This document shows, piece by piece, positions 9,375 through 17,836 of a stretch of DNA of 37,017 bases. Location: assembly GCA_937919685.1 (NCBI GenBank), contig CALFOM010000218.1, positions 1 through 37,017 of the forward strand. The letters run 5' to 3'. Numbering within the stretch: the first letter of the stretch is position 1; every line of letters starts with the position of its first letter. Made by a program: the position numbers and the translations under genes. The DNA comes from an uncultured Phycisphaera sp. (lineage in GTDB: Bacteria; Planctomycetota; Phycisphaerae; Phycisphaerales; SM1A02). A model generated the notes under the pieces. The model did no database searches and was not told where the DNA came from. It saw only the letters and a list, made by a program, of their open reading frames with translations.

Positions 9375-10363
9375 GACGAACCTCCCGCGAAGTCCGATTC
9401 CTCGTCTTCAAGCAGCGGGGTCATGCCGGCGGCGACGCGGAGTTCGTCCTCGCCAAGATCGATCTGTCTTCGAGCGAGGACCACGGCTCCGAACATCGCC
9501 ATGAGCAAGATCACGCCCGCGACTTCGAGACTCACCGGGAAGGTCGCCACCAGCGACCATCCGACGAGTTGGGCGTTGGTCGGCATGGCGCTGACCGGAA
9601 GCACGAGATTTCGAGATTCATCCGCGATCTTCACATCAACGCTGGCGTACGTTCCGTCGAACCGGATGGCCCGGCCGTCGACGCGTTCGATGGTGAATTC
9701 CGCGGCCGGGGCGTGAGTCGCCTCTGCGTCGAGAAGTTCGGCGACGGTTTCTTTGAGTTGGATTGGGAGCCCGTCGAGGACCATCCATCGATCCTCTTCG
9801 ACCGACGCCAGCGTCGGCGTCATTCCCCGGGCGTCCGGGCGAACCCCGCCATCGACCAACAGGAACGCATCACTGAGGATTGCGAGCAGGACGAATCCGA
9901 CCACCAGCGCGGCGATCGGTTCACGGGGGATTCGATCGTAAAGGGCTTCGCCGGCGGTAGACGTGGCGTCCTGAGCCAGCATTAGCACGAACAGATAGGT
10001 GATCAGGATCGCACCGGCGTAGACGATGATCAGCGAAAAGGCCATGAACTCCGCATCCATCAGCAGGAACATGCCGGCGGAACTCACCACGACCACCACG
10101 AAGTAGATGGCGGCGAAGACCGGGCGGGGATGCGTCACCATGCGGGCGGCGCCGGCGATGGCGGCGAGGCCGAAGATCACTTCGAGGATCGGAACCGGCG
10201 CGTCGGCGTCAAGGCCTTCGAGGATCTTGACCATGATGAACGCGAGAGCCCCCGCGCCAGCGATGGTTCCGACGATCCGTGTGGCCTGCCGGTGCGGCCG
10301 CATGATGAGGTAGAGGCCGATCGCCCCGACGACGCACGCTGTGTAGAGGATGGATGGCGTCAT
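9371..10363 (-). CDS. nuoJ: NADH-quinone oxidoreductase subunit J
   Basis: 330 residues from the ATG at 10363; the open frame extends to 10789, but the extra part is Arg/Ser-rich and not membrane-like. Five transmembrane helices are expected, and the signature YFVVVVVSSAGMFLLMDAEF followed by IIVYAGAILITYLFVLMLAQ is clear. Compared with E. coli NuoJ (184 residues) there is a hydrophilic insertion of about 100 residues (roughly 180-285) before the last helix. First gene of the nuoJKLMN run; nuoA-I are not next to it, pgsA being divergent upstream. Confidence 0.94.
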   Translation of the reverse strand: MTPSILYTACVVGAIGLYLIMRPHRQATRIVGTIAGAGALAFIMVKILEGLDADAPVPILEVIFGLAAIAGAARMVTHPRPVFAAIYFVVVVVSSAGMFLLMDAEFMAFSLIIVYAGAILITYLFVLMLAQDATSTAGEALYDRIPREPIAALVVGFVLLAILSDAFLLVDGGVRPDARGMTPTLASVEEDRWMVLDGLPIQLKETVAELLDAEATHAPAAEFTIERVDGRAIRFDGTYASVDVKIADESRNLVLPVSAMPTNAQLVGWSLVATFPVSLEVAGVILLMAMFGAVVLARRQIDLGEDELRVAAGMTPLLEDEESDFAGGSS

Positions 10364-10651
10364 GCCTGTCTGAATCCGTCGCGTACGGCGTGAACGGCCG
10401 GTCGAATCCCTTCGACCGATTCCAGCCCGTGGCTGGGACCGTCTGAGGGCCGCCCGGTCGAGGGTCGGTGGGGGAGAATGGCCCTTTGAAGGACCGCGAA
10501 GTGCCGAAGAATACGCCCCGCCGCCCGGGGTCGCAACCGGCACGCGTCTCTCGATCCTCGAAATTGGCGGCGGTAGGATGGATTTGGGTCGTCGATCGGT
10601 TCGATTTCGCTCCGCCCGGCGGCTTTCACGCTCCCCGGCTACCTTGCTCGC
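10364..10651. other. Divergent nuoJ / pgsA intergenic region
   Basis: 288 bases with no convincing gene. It must hold the nuoJ operon promoter and holds the pgsA promoter at its right end. No hairpin terminator, riboswitch or repeat was recognised. Confidence 0.4.
10640..10645 (+). promoter_or_regulatory. -10 box of pgsA (leaderless type)
   Basis: TACCTT, then six bases, then the ATG at 10652. The spacing predicts transcription starting at or within a base or two of the start codon. Confidence 0.45.
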
Positions 10652-11368
10652 ATGTCCGATTCCGTCCGTCGAATGATTCCCAATCTCCTCACCTTGGCTC
10701 GGGTTGGCCTTGCGGGTTGCTTCTTCGCCATCGTGGCGGTGGCGTTGTGGCCGAAGCAGGGGGCCGGATACGACCTCGCTGACCGGCAATTCTGGGGCAA
10801 TGTGGCGGTTGTGATCTTTGTGGTGGCGGCCATTACGGATTTCGTGGATGGGCTGCTGGCCCGTCGATGGAAGGTCGTCAGCGTCTTCGGACGGGTGATG
10901 GACCCCTTCGGCGACAAACTGCTGGTGATCGGAGCCTTTGTCTTTCTGGCCTCTCCCGCTTTTCTCAAGGTCACCCCGATTGATGGCGGTGTCTTCCTCT
11001 TGGTGCCGTTCGATGAGACCGGAAGTGTGGAGATGACGACTGGGGTCCGTCCTTGGATGGTCGCGATCATCCTCGCTCGGGAATTGCTGGTGACCAGCAT
11101 CCGTGGTGTCTTTGAAGGACTAGGAATCGACTTCTCCGCCGGATCCAGCGGGAAATGGAAGATGGTCCTGCAGTCGATCGCGGCGCCATTCGCCCTCTTT
11201 GTCGCGGTCAATCCGTTCGCCCAGGATTCCGTGGGGCTTCTCGCGACTCGCGATATTCTGATCTGGCTGACGATTGTCATCACGGTCTGGTCGGCGTGGC
11301 CCTATCTCTTTCGGGCTCGCTTGATCCTGGCAGGAACCAAATCATCCGAGACCGGGAGCAAAACGTGA
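10652..11368 (+). CDS. pgsA: CDP-diacylglycerol-glycerol-3-phosphate 3-phosphatidyltransferase
   Basis: 238 residues, inner-membrane enzyme that joins glycerol-3-phosphate to CDP-diacylglycerol, giving phosphatidylglycerophosphate and CMP. The CDP-alcohol phosphotransferase signature DG-AR-G-D-D is complete: DFVDGLLARRW, then G and DPFGDKL. Several hydrophobic helices follow. It starts like other PgsA proteins (MIPNLLTLARV from residue 8), so 10673 is an alternative start, but the upstream TACCTT box favours 10652. The stop overlaps the pgpA GTG start, so two successive pathway steps are coupled. Confidence 0.93.
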   Translation: MSDSVRRMIPNLLTLARVGLAGCFFAIVAVALWPKQGAGYDLADRQFWGNVAVVIFVVAAITDFVDGLLARRWKVVSVFGRVMDPFGDKLLVIGAFVFLASPAFLKVTPIDGGVFLLVPFDETGSVEMTTGVRPWMVAIILARELLVTSIRGVFEGLGIDFSAGSSGKWKMVLQSIAAPFALFVAVNPFAQDSVGLLATRDILIWLTIVITVWSAWPYLFRARLILAGTKSSETGSKT

Positions 11369-11955
11369 CCGCGGACGATTCGAATCCGTCGACCCGACCT
11401 TCGCCTGCCGAGGTATTCCGTTCGATGGGCGTGATTCCGGCTCTTGCCGTCACCGCCGGGGGGCTCGGTTTTCTCAGGCCTGCTTCGGGTACCTGGGGCT
11501 CGCTGCCACCGGCCGTGGTGGCCGCGTTGCTGGCGGTTTTCGGCGCCCCGGGCTGGCAGATCGATCTGGTGCTCGTTCTGCTCCTGGGAATCGGCGTTGT
11601 TGCGTGTCTTCGATTCGGCCGGTCCGCGGAAGCGATCATGGGGAAGAAGGATCCGGGCCAGGTGGTCGCGGATGAGATTGCCGGCCAGGCGCTCACCTTG
11701 CTCGCGCTCCCCTGGGCAATCGCCGATGGCTGGGCGGGTTCGCCCACGTTACCTGTGGACATCACGCCAATGGCCTTCAACATTGGTCTTGCCGTGGTCG
11801 GGTTCCTGCTCTTCCGAATCTTCGACATTCTGAAGCCGCCACCGGCCAACGGGCTTCAGCGGCTCGGCGGTGGAATGGGAATCCTGGTCGACGACCTGAT
11901 TGCCGGCGCCATGGCCGCCGCGGTCCTGCAGATCGGTGTCCGATTCATCTACTGA
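11365..11955 (+). CDS. pgpA: Phosphatidylglycerophosphatase A
   Basis: 196 residues, membrane phosphatase that removes the terminal phosphate from phosphatidylglycerophosphate to give phosphatidylglycerol, the step after PgsA. PgpA family motifs are visible: GFLRPASGTWGS near the N-terminus and VADEIAGQ in the middle, plus the late FDILKPPPA and GILVDDLIAG segments with the conserved Asp pair. The GTG start at 11365 overlaps the pgsA stop and has GGGAG seven bases upstream. The frame is open further upstream, but only antisense-like residues would be added. The first 25 residues are hydrophilic, making it slightly longer than usual. Confidence 0.92.
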   Translation: MTADDSNPSTRPSPAEVFRSMGVIPALAVTAGGLGFLRPASGTWGSLPPAVVAALLAVFGAPGWQIDLVLVLLLGIGVVACLRFGRSAEAIMGKKDPGQVVADEIAGQALTLLALPWAIADGWAGSPTLPVDITPMAFNIGLAVVGFLLFRIFDILKPPPANGLQRLGGGMGILVDDLIAGAMAAAVLQIGVRFIY

Positions 11956-11973
11956 CCAGCACGCTGGTCGCGA

Positions 11974-13284
11974 TCACTCTTCATCAAGCGGGACGGTCGC
12001 CAGTCGATCGAACAGTGGCATCAGCCGGGCCGACCAAGTCAAGATGCCGGGATGGCCGACCTGCGCCGCGCGGATTCGACCGTCGGGCGAGATGATCACC
12101 AGCGTCGGAAGTCCGCTGAGTCGCCAGTTTGCGCCGCACTTTGCGGCATCGACGGTCAGATCGTGATCAGCATTCGGAAGTGCGTGCTCCTCTGACGTGA
12201 GTTGGACTCGATATCCCCGGAACCGGCTATCGCCTTCGATGAGCCTCGCGAAGTCCTGCGAGGCGAGGTCATTGAGTGCATCGTCGGCAGTGAAGAGCAG
12301 GGCGACCGGGACCGTCATGTCAGTAAGAGGATCAACCATGTTGCCCTCAGCATCGCGCATCGCCATGCGAGGAGCTTGCCGCCCGATCAGGGCTTCGACG
12401 GGAGCTCGGGCCTCGCCGGTCTTGGCGATCTCCGTGAGCGAAGCGACCTGCATCCAGTTCGGAGGCGGGGTCATCGAAAACCGAGGTCGCCCGTCATGGG
12501 GGTCGGCTGCGGCGTCTCTGATCCAGTGCGAGAAGGCCATGGAGATTGTGTTTCCGTCCGCGAGCGGCATGCGAACTTCGAGGAGGATCGGATCCCCCTC
12601 GGTCGCGACCGTCAATTCCACGCGTTGGGGATGGTCAGGGTCGGTTGATCGGCAGTTGAGGACCGCCGCTTCGATGCCTGCGACGTCGACGAATCTCGCG
12701 TCTCCCACGGTTGTCAGATCCGCGAAGGTGTGCTCACTCATCGCCGAAAAGAGAAAGGCGGCGCCGAGTCCGAGGCGGATCGAGAGATCACGATTCGTGA
12801 GCATCGTTCTGAAGTCGGGCGGCGCGACGCGGAGATCAAATTGTCGGAGAAGGGGATCTCCGACCAGAAGGGAATGACCGTCGCATACCAGATCGCTGCC
12901 GCCGCTCGGACCGCTCCAGCTGTGGACGCTGAATCGAAGAGGGCGCTTCGCTGACTCACGCGAGTACGCGAGGGCGGATCGTTTGGGTGGCGCTGCGACT
13001 TGGGCGTTCTTTGTGACGACGCTGGTCTCGACCATCACGTCGAGTTCGCTCAGCGAGCGGAGATAGTTTTGAGACGCCTTGAGTAGTGCGCCGCCGTTGA
13101 ATGTCTCCTTGGCGGAACCGCCGACTTCCTCGTCGACGAATGCAGATCCGAGGGCCCGAGGCGTCAGGACCGTGGCGACCGCAATCGCGGCGAGTGCGCA
13201 TCGAGTGCGGAAGGGAAAGGTTGACGCTCGCGAGGTGGTGGGGTTCATCGGGTTCATCGGGTTCATCGGGTTCATCGGGTTCAT
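11974..13284 (-). CDS. Exported DUF2092-like protein with cysteine-less redoxin domain
   Basis: 436 residues. The N-terminus is five MNP repeats followed by a signal peptide (FRTRCALAAIAVATVLTPRALGSA). Residues about 60-270 resemble the DUF2092 family of exported proteins (LKASQNYLRSLSELDV; beta-rich, lipoprotein-carrier-like). Residues about 290-430 are a TlpA/redoxin-like thioredoxin fold with LSGLPTLVIISPDGRI carrying the cis-proline, but the CxxC position reads LLFTADDALND and has no cysteine. A disulfide reductase role is therefore unlikely. The AAGAGGA ribosome site touches the first ATG and lies nine bases before the second (13275), so initiation at 13275 is more likely. Convergent with pgpA. 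Function unknown. Confidence 0.7.
   Translation of the reverse strand: MNPMNPMNPMNPMNPTTSRASTFPFRTRCALAAIAVATVLTPRALGSAFVDEEVGGSAKETFNGGALLKASQNYLRSLSELDVMVETSVVTKNAQVAAPPKRSALAYSRESAKRPLRFSVHSWSGPSGGSDLVCDGHSLLVGDPLLRQFDLRVAPPDFRTMLTNRDLSIRLGLGAAFLFSAMSEHTFADLTTVGDARFVDVAGIEAAVLNCRSTDPDHPQRVELTVATEGDPILLEVRMPLADGNTISMAFSHWIRDAAADPHDGRPRFSMTPPPNWMQVASLTEIAKTGEARAPVEALIGRQAPRMAMRDAEGNMVDPLTDMTVPVALLFTADDALNDLASQDFARLIEGDSRFRGYRVQLTSEEHALPNADHDLTVDAAKCGANWRLSGLPTLVIISPDGRIRAAQVGHPGILTWSARLMPLFDRLATVPLDEE
13241..13284 (-). repeat. Five 9-bp tandem repeats spanning a start codon
   Basis: Five units of ATGAACCCG on the minus strand (last one imperfect), giving five in-frame ATG codons at 13284, 13275, 13266, 13257 and 13248. 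Changes in copy number keep the frame but alter the distance to the ribosome site and the N-terminus. Confidence 0.9.
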
Positions 13285-13496
13285 TCCTCTTGATCAGGCA
13301 TCGATCGCGGGGGTTCGTTGGAAGATGCGGCGACGTCCGGCGCAGGAAGCCACTTCGGGACGTCCATTCCAAGAATCGTCACTTCGTACCTTCGACTTCA
13401 CCGAACCGACACCAGTTCTTGAATTGAATGACCGGCCGACCGGCAGGAATTGCGCCGGTTTAAGGGGTTTCGAGGGCAGATCGATGCGCCGGGCGG

Positions 13497-14783
13497 TCAA
13501 CGCTCGTGGGTGAGAAGGTCTTCCACGGTCTCCCGACGTCGCACCACTCGGAAGTCCGAGCCGTCGACCATGACCTCCGCGGGGAGCGGCATCGCGTTGT
13601 ATCGGCTCGCCATGGTCATGCCATAGGCTCCGGTGGCGAAGATCGCGATCAGGTCGCCTCGGTCGCAGGGGGGAAACGATCGATCGCGGGCGAGAAAGTC
13701 ACCGGTCTCGCAGATCGGTCCGACCAAGTCAACGACTTCGAGGCCGTCCAGTTCCGGGCGCTCGGTTCGAATCGTCGGAACCAGAGACGGCGGTACCGTG
13801 GTCGGCCACGCGAAGTGGAAGGCGTCGTAGTGACTCGGTCGAAGCAGGGCGTTCATACCACCGTCACAGACCAGGAAGGTTTTGCGGCCGGAGGTCTTCC
13901 GCACCACGACCTCGAGCAGGAGAATTCCCGCGTTGGCGGCGATCGCTCGGCCGGGTTCGAGGATGACCTTGGTTCCACGACGGACGCGGTCCGCAAGCAG
14001 CGGACAGATGGCCTTCGCGTACGTCGCGGCGTCCGGGGCGCGGCCGGTCTCGTAGTCCGCGGCGAACCCGCCGCCGATGTCGAGTCGGTCGATGGTGCCA
14101 CCGTCGTGTTCCACGCGTTCCGCGAGTTCGAGCATTCGTGTCAGCCCCGCGACGAACGGCCCGGTCTCGTAGATCGGCGAACCGAGATGCACGTGCAGGC
14201 CGGTGACGGCGACGGCCGGGTCGTCCCGCACCGAGGCGAATACGTCGGGCACTCGCTCCGCATCGATTCCGAATTTGGTCTCGCGAGTACCGGTGGTGGT
14301 ATGTCGATGGGTGTGCGGATCAACGTTGGGATTGATGCGGATCGAAACCGGCGCCACGCGGTCGAGGTGCCGGGCCACCGTCGCGATGGTTTCGAGTTCC
14401 TGTTCGCTCTCGACGTTGATCGATCCGATGCCTGCCCGCAGCGCGGCTTCGATCTCGGGTGCGGTCTTGCCGACTCCGGCATAGACGCACCGTGCCGCGG
14501 GAATGCCGGCTTCGAGCGCTCGATGGAGTTCGCCGCCGCTCACCACGTCCATGCCCGAGCCGAGGTCACCCAGCAGGCGGAGCACCGAGAGGTTCGCATT
14601 GCTCTTCACGGCAAAGCAGATGAGTGGATCAATCGGCGCGAACGCTTCGCGGAATCGCTGATAGTGGGCGGTCAGCGTCGCGGCCGAATAGATGAACGTC
14701 GGCGTGCCGACTTGTTTCGCGATCGCCGCGACGTCGACGTCCTCGGCGTGGAGGCGGCCGGATCGATGTTGGAAGTGGTCCAT
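13497..14783 (-). CDS. lysA: Diaminopimelate decarboxylase
   Basis: 428 residues, cytoplasmic PLP enzyme that decarboxylates meso-diaminopimelate to lysine, the last step of lysine synthesis. The fold III (alanine-racemase-like barrel) pattern is complete: the PLP lysine in CFAVKSN, GSGMDVVSGGEL, the phosphate-binding GGGFAADY, EPGRAI, the active-site CETGDFL, and GAYGMTMASRYN near the end. The start at 14783 is 38 bases from the pheA stop; the longer frame to 14840 would overlap pheA. A TATCCT box nine bases before the ATG could give an own, nearly leaderless transcript besides read-through from pheA. Confidence 0.95.
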   Translation of the reverse strand: MDHFQHRSGRLHAEDVDVAAIAKQVGTPTFIYSAATLTAHYQRFREAFAPIDPLICFAVKSNANLSVLRLLGDLGSGMDVVSGGELHRALEAGIPAARCVYAGVGKTAPEIEAALRAGIGSINVESEQELETIATVARHLDRVAPVSIRINPNVDPHTHRHTTTGTRETKFGIDAERVPDVFASVRDDPAVAVTGLHVHLGSPIYETGPFVAGLTRMLELAERVEHDGGTIDRLDIGGGFAADYETGRAPDAATYAKAICPLLADRVRRGTKVILEPGRAIAANAGILLLEVVVRKTSGRKTFLVCDGGMNALLRPSHYDAFHFAWPTTVPPSLVPTIRTERPELDGLEVVDLVGPICETGDFLARDRSFPPCDRGDLIAIFATGAYGMTMASRYNAMPLPAEVMVDGSDFRVVRRRETVEDLLTHER

Positions 14784-14792
14784 GCGAGGGGC

Positions 14793-14798
14793 AGGATA
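14793..14798 (-). promoter_or_regulatory. Possible -10 box of lysA
   Basis: Minus-strand TATCCT in the pheA-lysA gap, nine bases before the lysA ATG. No ribosome site is seen there. Confidence 0.3.
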
Positions 14799-14820
14799 AG
14801 CGGAGACGTCTCGGTGTGAG

Positions 14821-15939
14821 TCAGAGCACACGGACCGCACGGGGGTAGGAGCCTCTCACGTAGAGGCTGCTGCAGTGTGCGCGGGCATCTTCGATCGCTG
14901 CCGCGACCGGGGCATCGTCGCGATGCCCTTCGAGGTCCGTGAAGAAGGTGTATTGCCAGTTGTCGAGGCGGGACGGGCGCTTGTCGATGTGAGTTAGATT
15001 CACGCCGGATTCCCGGAACGATGCGAGCACGTCGACCAGGGCGCCGGGTCGGTTGGCGGTCTGGAACTGGACGGTGGTGCGATCGTTGCCGGTGGCCGCG
15101 GGTGCCTGTCTTCCGATGATCAGGAATCGAGTGATGTTTTCGGCACGATCCTGGATTCGATCGAAGACCACCTTGACCCCGTGGATCTCGCCGCCGAGTC
15201 GGCAGCCGACGGCGGCGGTCCGGCTGGCGGTCGAGGCTCGCATCACGGCGGCGGAGGTGCTCGAGGTCTCGATGATCTCGACGTGGGGGAGCGTCGCGGC
15301 AAGGAACTTGCCGCACTGAGCCAGCGCCTCCGGCTTGCTGGCGACCGCTCTGATGTCTTCCGGACTGCAGTTGGCCATCAAGGCCTGGTCGATCGCGATC
15401 AGGCTCTCGGCGCAGACCGGCGCCTCATGTTCAGCGAGTGCGTCGAGGGTCTCGGTGATCGAGCCGCCAATGGAATTCTCGTAGGGCACGAGGCCGTAGT
15501 CGGCGCGGTCCGTCATGACCTCTTCAACGACTGAATTGATCGAGGTCATTGGAGCGAGTTCGGTGCTGGATCCAAAGTGCCGCAGGGCCGCCAGGTGACT
15601 GAACGAGCCTTCCGGTCCGAGGTAGCCGATTCGGAGGGGTCGTTCGAGTCGAAACGAGCCCGACATCAGTTCTCGCCAGATCGCTTCCACGGTTCTATCG
15701 GGGAGCGGCCCCTGGTTCAAGGCCAAGACTTTTTTCAGCACGGCGGACTCTCGATCTGGAGCGTAGATCGGGGTTCCATCACCCCGCTTGGCCAGTCCGA
15801 CGTCGACCACGATGCTCGCTCGTTCGCTGAGGAGTTCGATCAAACGCTGATCCAAATCGTCGATTCGACCCCGAAGATGGTCGAGATGGCGAGCGTTCTC
15901 GGCGTCGGGCGGATCCGGATTGGTGGTTTCCTCAGGCAT
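14821..15939 (-). CDS. pheA: Bifunctional chorismate mutase / prephenate dehydratase
   Basis: 372 residues, cytoplasmic. It converts chorismate to prephenate and then phenylpyruvate in phenylalanine synthesis. Domain order is chorismate mutase AroQ type (about 15-100: LRGRIDDLDQRLIELLSER), prephenate dehydratase (about 103-280: GYLGPEGSFSH, ENSIGGSITETLDAL, and the catalytic TRF in ENITRFLIIG), and a C-terminal ACT domain (about 290-372). The ACT domain keeps the GAL motif (RPGALVDVL), but the usual ESRP effector motif reads DKRP (HIDKRPSR). The start is backed by a TACCGT box six bases upstream. lysA follows on the same strand. Confidence 0.95.
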   Translation of the reverse strand: MPEETTNPDPPDAENARHLDHLRGRIDDLDQRLIELLSERASIVVDVGLAKRGDGTPIYAPDRESAVLKKVLALNQGPLPDRTVEAIWRELMSGSFRLERPLRIGYLGPEGSFSHLAALRHFGSSTELAPMTSINSVVEEVMTDRADYGLVPYENSIGGSITETLDALAEHEAPVCAESLIAIDQALMANCSPEDIRAVASKPEALAQCGKFLAATLPHVEIIETSSTSAAVMRASTASRTAAVGCRLGGEIHGVKVVFDRIQDRAENITRFLIIGRQAPAATGNDRTTVQFQTANRPGALVDVLASFRESGVNLTHIDKRPSRLDNWQYTFFTDLEGHRDDAPVAAAIEDARAHCSSLYVRGSYPRAVRVL

Positions 15940-15945
15940 GGCTCA

Positions 15946-15951
15946 ACGGTA
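15946..15951 (-). promoter_or_regulatory. -10 box of pheA (leaderless type)
   Basis: Minus-strand TACCGT, exactly six bases before the pheA ATG at 15939. No ribosome site precedes the ATG. Confidence 0.5.
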
Positions 15952-15994
15952 CGCCATGCGAGGGGGGGGAGTTGGGCGGAGTGCGGCGGAAACC

Positions 15995-16984
15995 ATGATT
16001 TGGTCGATATCCACCAGCGTGCTGCTGCTTCTTCAAGAATCAATCGATCTCGCCGCGACGACGCCCGTTCCATGGTCGGCCGTTGATCCGGTCTCCCTTG
16101 CCGTCGTCGGCGGCGTCGGTGTGGTGCTGCTTTTCTTCGGGGGCCGCCTATTCCGGCCTTGTCTTGTTCTGGCCGCTTCGGTGGCGGGGGCCATGATCGG
16201 ATTTCAACTGGCCTCGGCGACGCGAGACAACACGCTTCCGGCATGGACGACGAGCCTCGACATTCCGCCGTTGGCCTGGGTGATCGGGATGCCGATTCTC
16301 GCGGGAATTCTCGCCGCCATTTTCTCACGACTGGTTCTGGCGATTCTGATCGGAGCCATCGGGGTCGTTGCCGTGATGCTGATCGCAGTGGCGTTGATCG
16401 GCCTTGGTAAAGACGGCGGAACGCCGGCGTCCAACAACGACGCATCCGCGGTCGTGTGGCACTCCGACCAGCAGGATCAACCGGCGGATCCTTCAGATGG
16501 GAATGACCAGGGGCTTCTGGAGGGGATCCGTGCGGCGGCCGTGGAGGAACTCGGAGGTTCGATCATCGACGTGGCGACGCAGCAGGGTCTTGAACAGGTT
16601 GAGGAATCCCGCCGGCGGCTGGGTGAGATCACCGATTCACTGTTTGGAGAGCTCCGGGCCTGGTGGGTGGATCGGACAAGCCATGTCGCGCCCGCCATGC
16701 TCGACTTGGTCATGGCCATTGCCGTCGTGGTCGGAATCGCCGGCTTCGTGATTGCCTTGATTCGGCCGGTCTTTGTGGCGTCCATCGGGACGGCGGTCCT
16801 CGGAGGTTGGATGCTCATGGCGTGCGGCGCGTTGCTTTGGTCCCGAGTTTCCTCGGCCGGGGATCTCCCGTCCCCATTCCTGATGCTGCTGGGTTGGGGG
16901 TTCGCGACCGGAGTCGGACTGCTGGTGCAAGCATCCACGGGCCCGGCCAAAAAGACCACAAAGGCGCCACCATCCGAGGCTTGA
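15995..16984 (+). CDS. Polytopic membrane protein with central soluble region
   Basis: 329 residues, not assigned to a known function. A hydrophobic N-terminus is followed by about four membrane segments (to about residue 140), a hydrophilic Asp/Gln-rich region of about 90 residues (145-235), and three more membrane segments, with a Lys/Thr/Pro tail. It resembles DUF4203/TMEM198-type membrane proteins, as does the next gene, so the pair may act together. The start at 15995 is chosen because the protein is hydrophobic from there and a GGCGGA stretch lies about five bases upstream; the frame is open to 15920. It is divergent from pheA. Confidence 0.65.
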   Translation: MIWSISTSVLLLLQESIDLAATTPVPWSAVDPVSLAVVGGVGVVLLFFGGRLFRPCLVLAASVAGAMIGFQLASATRDNTLPAWTTSLDIPPLAWVIGMPILAGILAAIFSRLVLAILIGAIGVVAVMLIAVALIGLGKDGGTPASNNDASAVVWHSDQQDQPADPSDGNDQGLLEGIRAAAVEELGGSIIDVATQQGLEQVEESRRRLGEITDSLFGELRAWWVDRTSHVAPAMLDLVMAIAVVVGIAGFVIALIRPVFVASIGTAVLGGWMLMACGALLWSRVSSAGDLPSPFLMLLGWGFATGVGLLVQASTGPAKKTTKAPPSEA

Positions 16985-17140
16985 GGATGCCCAAACGTCG
17001 GCAACAACGCCCCTGAAAGGCCATTGCCAGCGATATCTGGTCGCGCGTCTTGCATTGAACCGATATCGAGGCTTGACCCGGAATTCCGACCGAGGACCGC
17101 ATTGTGGTCGTCGGAATCGATCTCCAATGGAGCCGTTGCC

Positions 17141-17836
17141 ATGACCCCGCTGATCCTCGCCCAAGCAGCCGATCTCACATTCTCGAACACCTGGGAGACG
17201 ATCCTCAATTCGTTGGATCTCTTCCGACGTCCCGATGAGATCCTCCAGATGCTGCTGTCCCTGCCGATCCTCGCCGCCGCGGTCGTCACCGCGGTGGGAA
17301 TCGCGTGCGTGTTCCGCGGATACAAGTGGCACAAGCCCGTCGTAGTCCTTCTGTCCTTGTTGCTTGGATTCGCCGTGGGGCGGATGATCAGTCAGGACGT
17401 CGGAAAATCGGCGGTCGTCGCGATCTCTCTCGGGGTGTTGCTGGCCGCGATCGCGTCGCCCTTGCTGAAGTACGCGGTTGCGATCTTCGCGGGCATCGCC
17501 GGCGCAGGTATCGGCGCCACGGTGTGGTCCTTCTTCAGCCCGGGTGAGTCCGCATTGGCCTGGGCCGGTGCGGGCATGGGTTTTATCACGCTAGCACTGC
17601 TTAGTTTTATCTTCTTTCGAATCGTGGTGATCATCTTCACGAGCGTCGGCGGAGCGGCCATGATGGTGATGGGATCGATCGCGTTGCTCCTTCATATCGA
17701 TTCGATCTCCACGCAAGTGCAGGAACAGTTGTCACTCCATCCCGGCGTGCTTCCTCTGGTGGTGGTCACTGCCGCGGTGCTCGGCATCGTTCATCAACAG
17801 GGGGGTTCCACGGAATCCGCCGGCGAAGAGGATTGA
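17141..17836 (+). CDS. Polytopic membrane protein, DUF4203/TMEM198-like
   Basis: 231 residues with about seven membrane segments and short loops (for example [17 protein letters not shown] and [20 protein letters not shown]). The gene starts at 17141 with GGAG ten bases upstream; an upstream in-frame ATG at 17024 adds residues with no hydrophobic or conserved character. The tail (STESAGEED) is acidic. It overlaps the TTG start of the DUF255 lipoprotein by four bases, implying coupled translation. Together with the preceding gene it looks like a divergent paralogous pair. No transport or enzyme motif was recognised. Confidence 0.7.
   Translation: MTPLILAQAADLTFSNTWETILNSLDLFRRPDEILQMLLSLPILAAAVVTAVGIACVFRGYKWHKPVVVLLSLLLGFAVGRMISQDVGKSAVVAISLGVLLAAIASPLLKYAVAIFAGIAGAGIGATVWSFFSPGESALAWAGAGMGFITLALLSFIFFRIVVIIFTSVGGAAMMVMGSIALLLHIDSISTQVQEQLSLHPGVLPLVVVTAAVLGIVHQQGGSTESAGEED

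Noticed and set aside
13430-13465. Inverted repeat ACCGGC/GCCGGT downstream of lysA as a terminator
   Set aside because: The stem is only six pairs with a nine-base loop, and no T-run follows on either strand.
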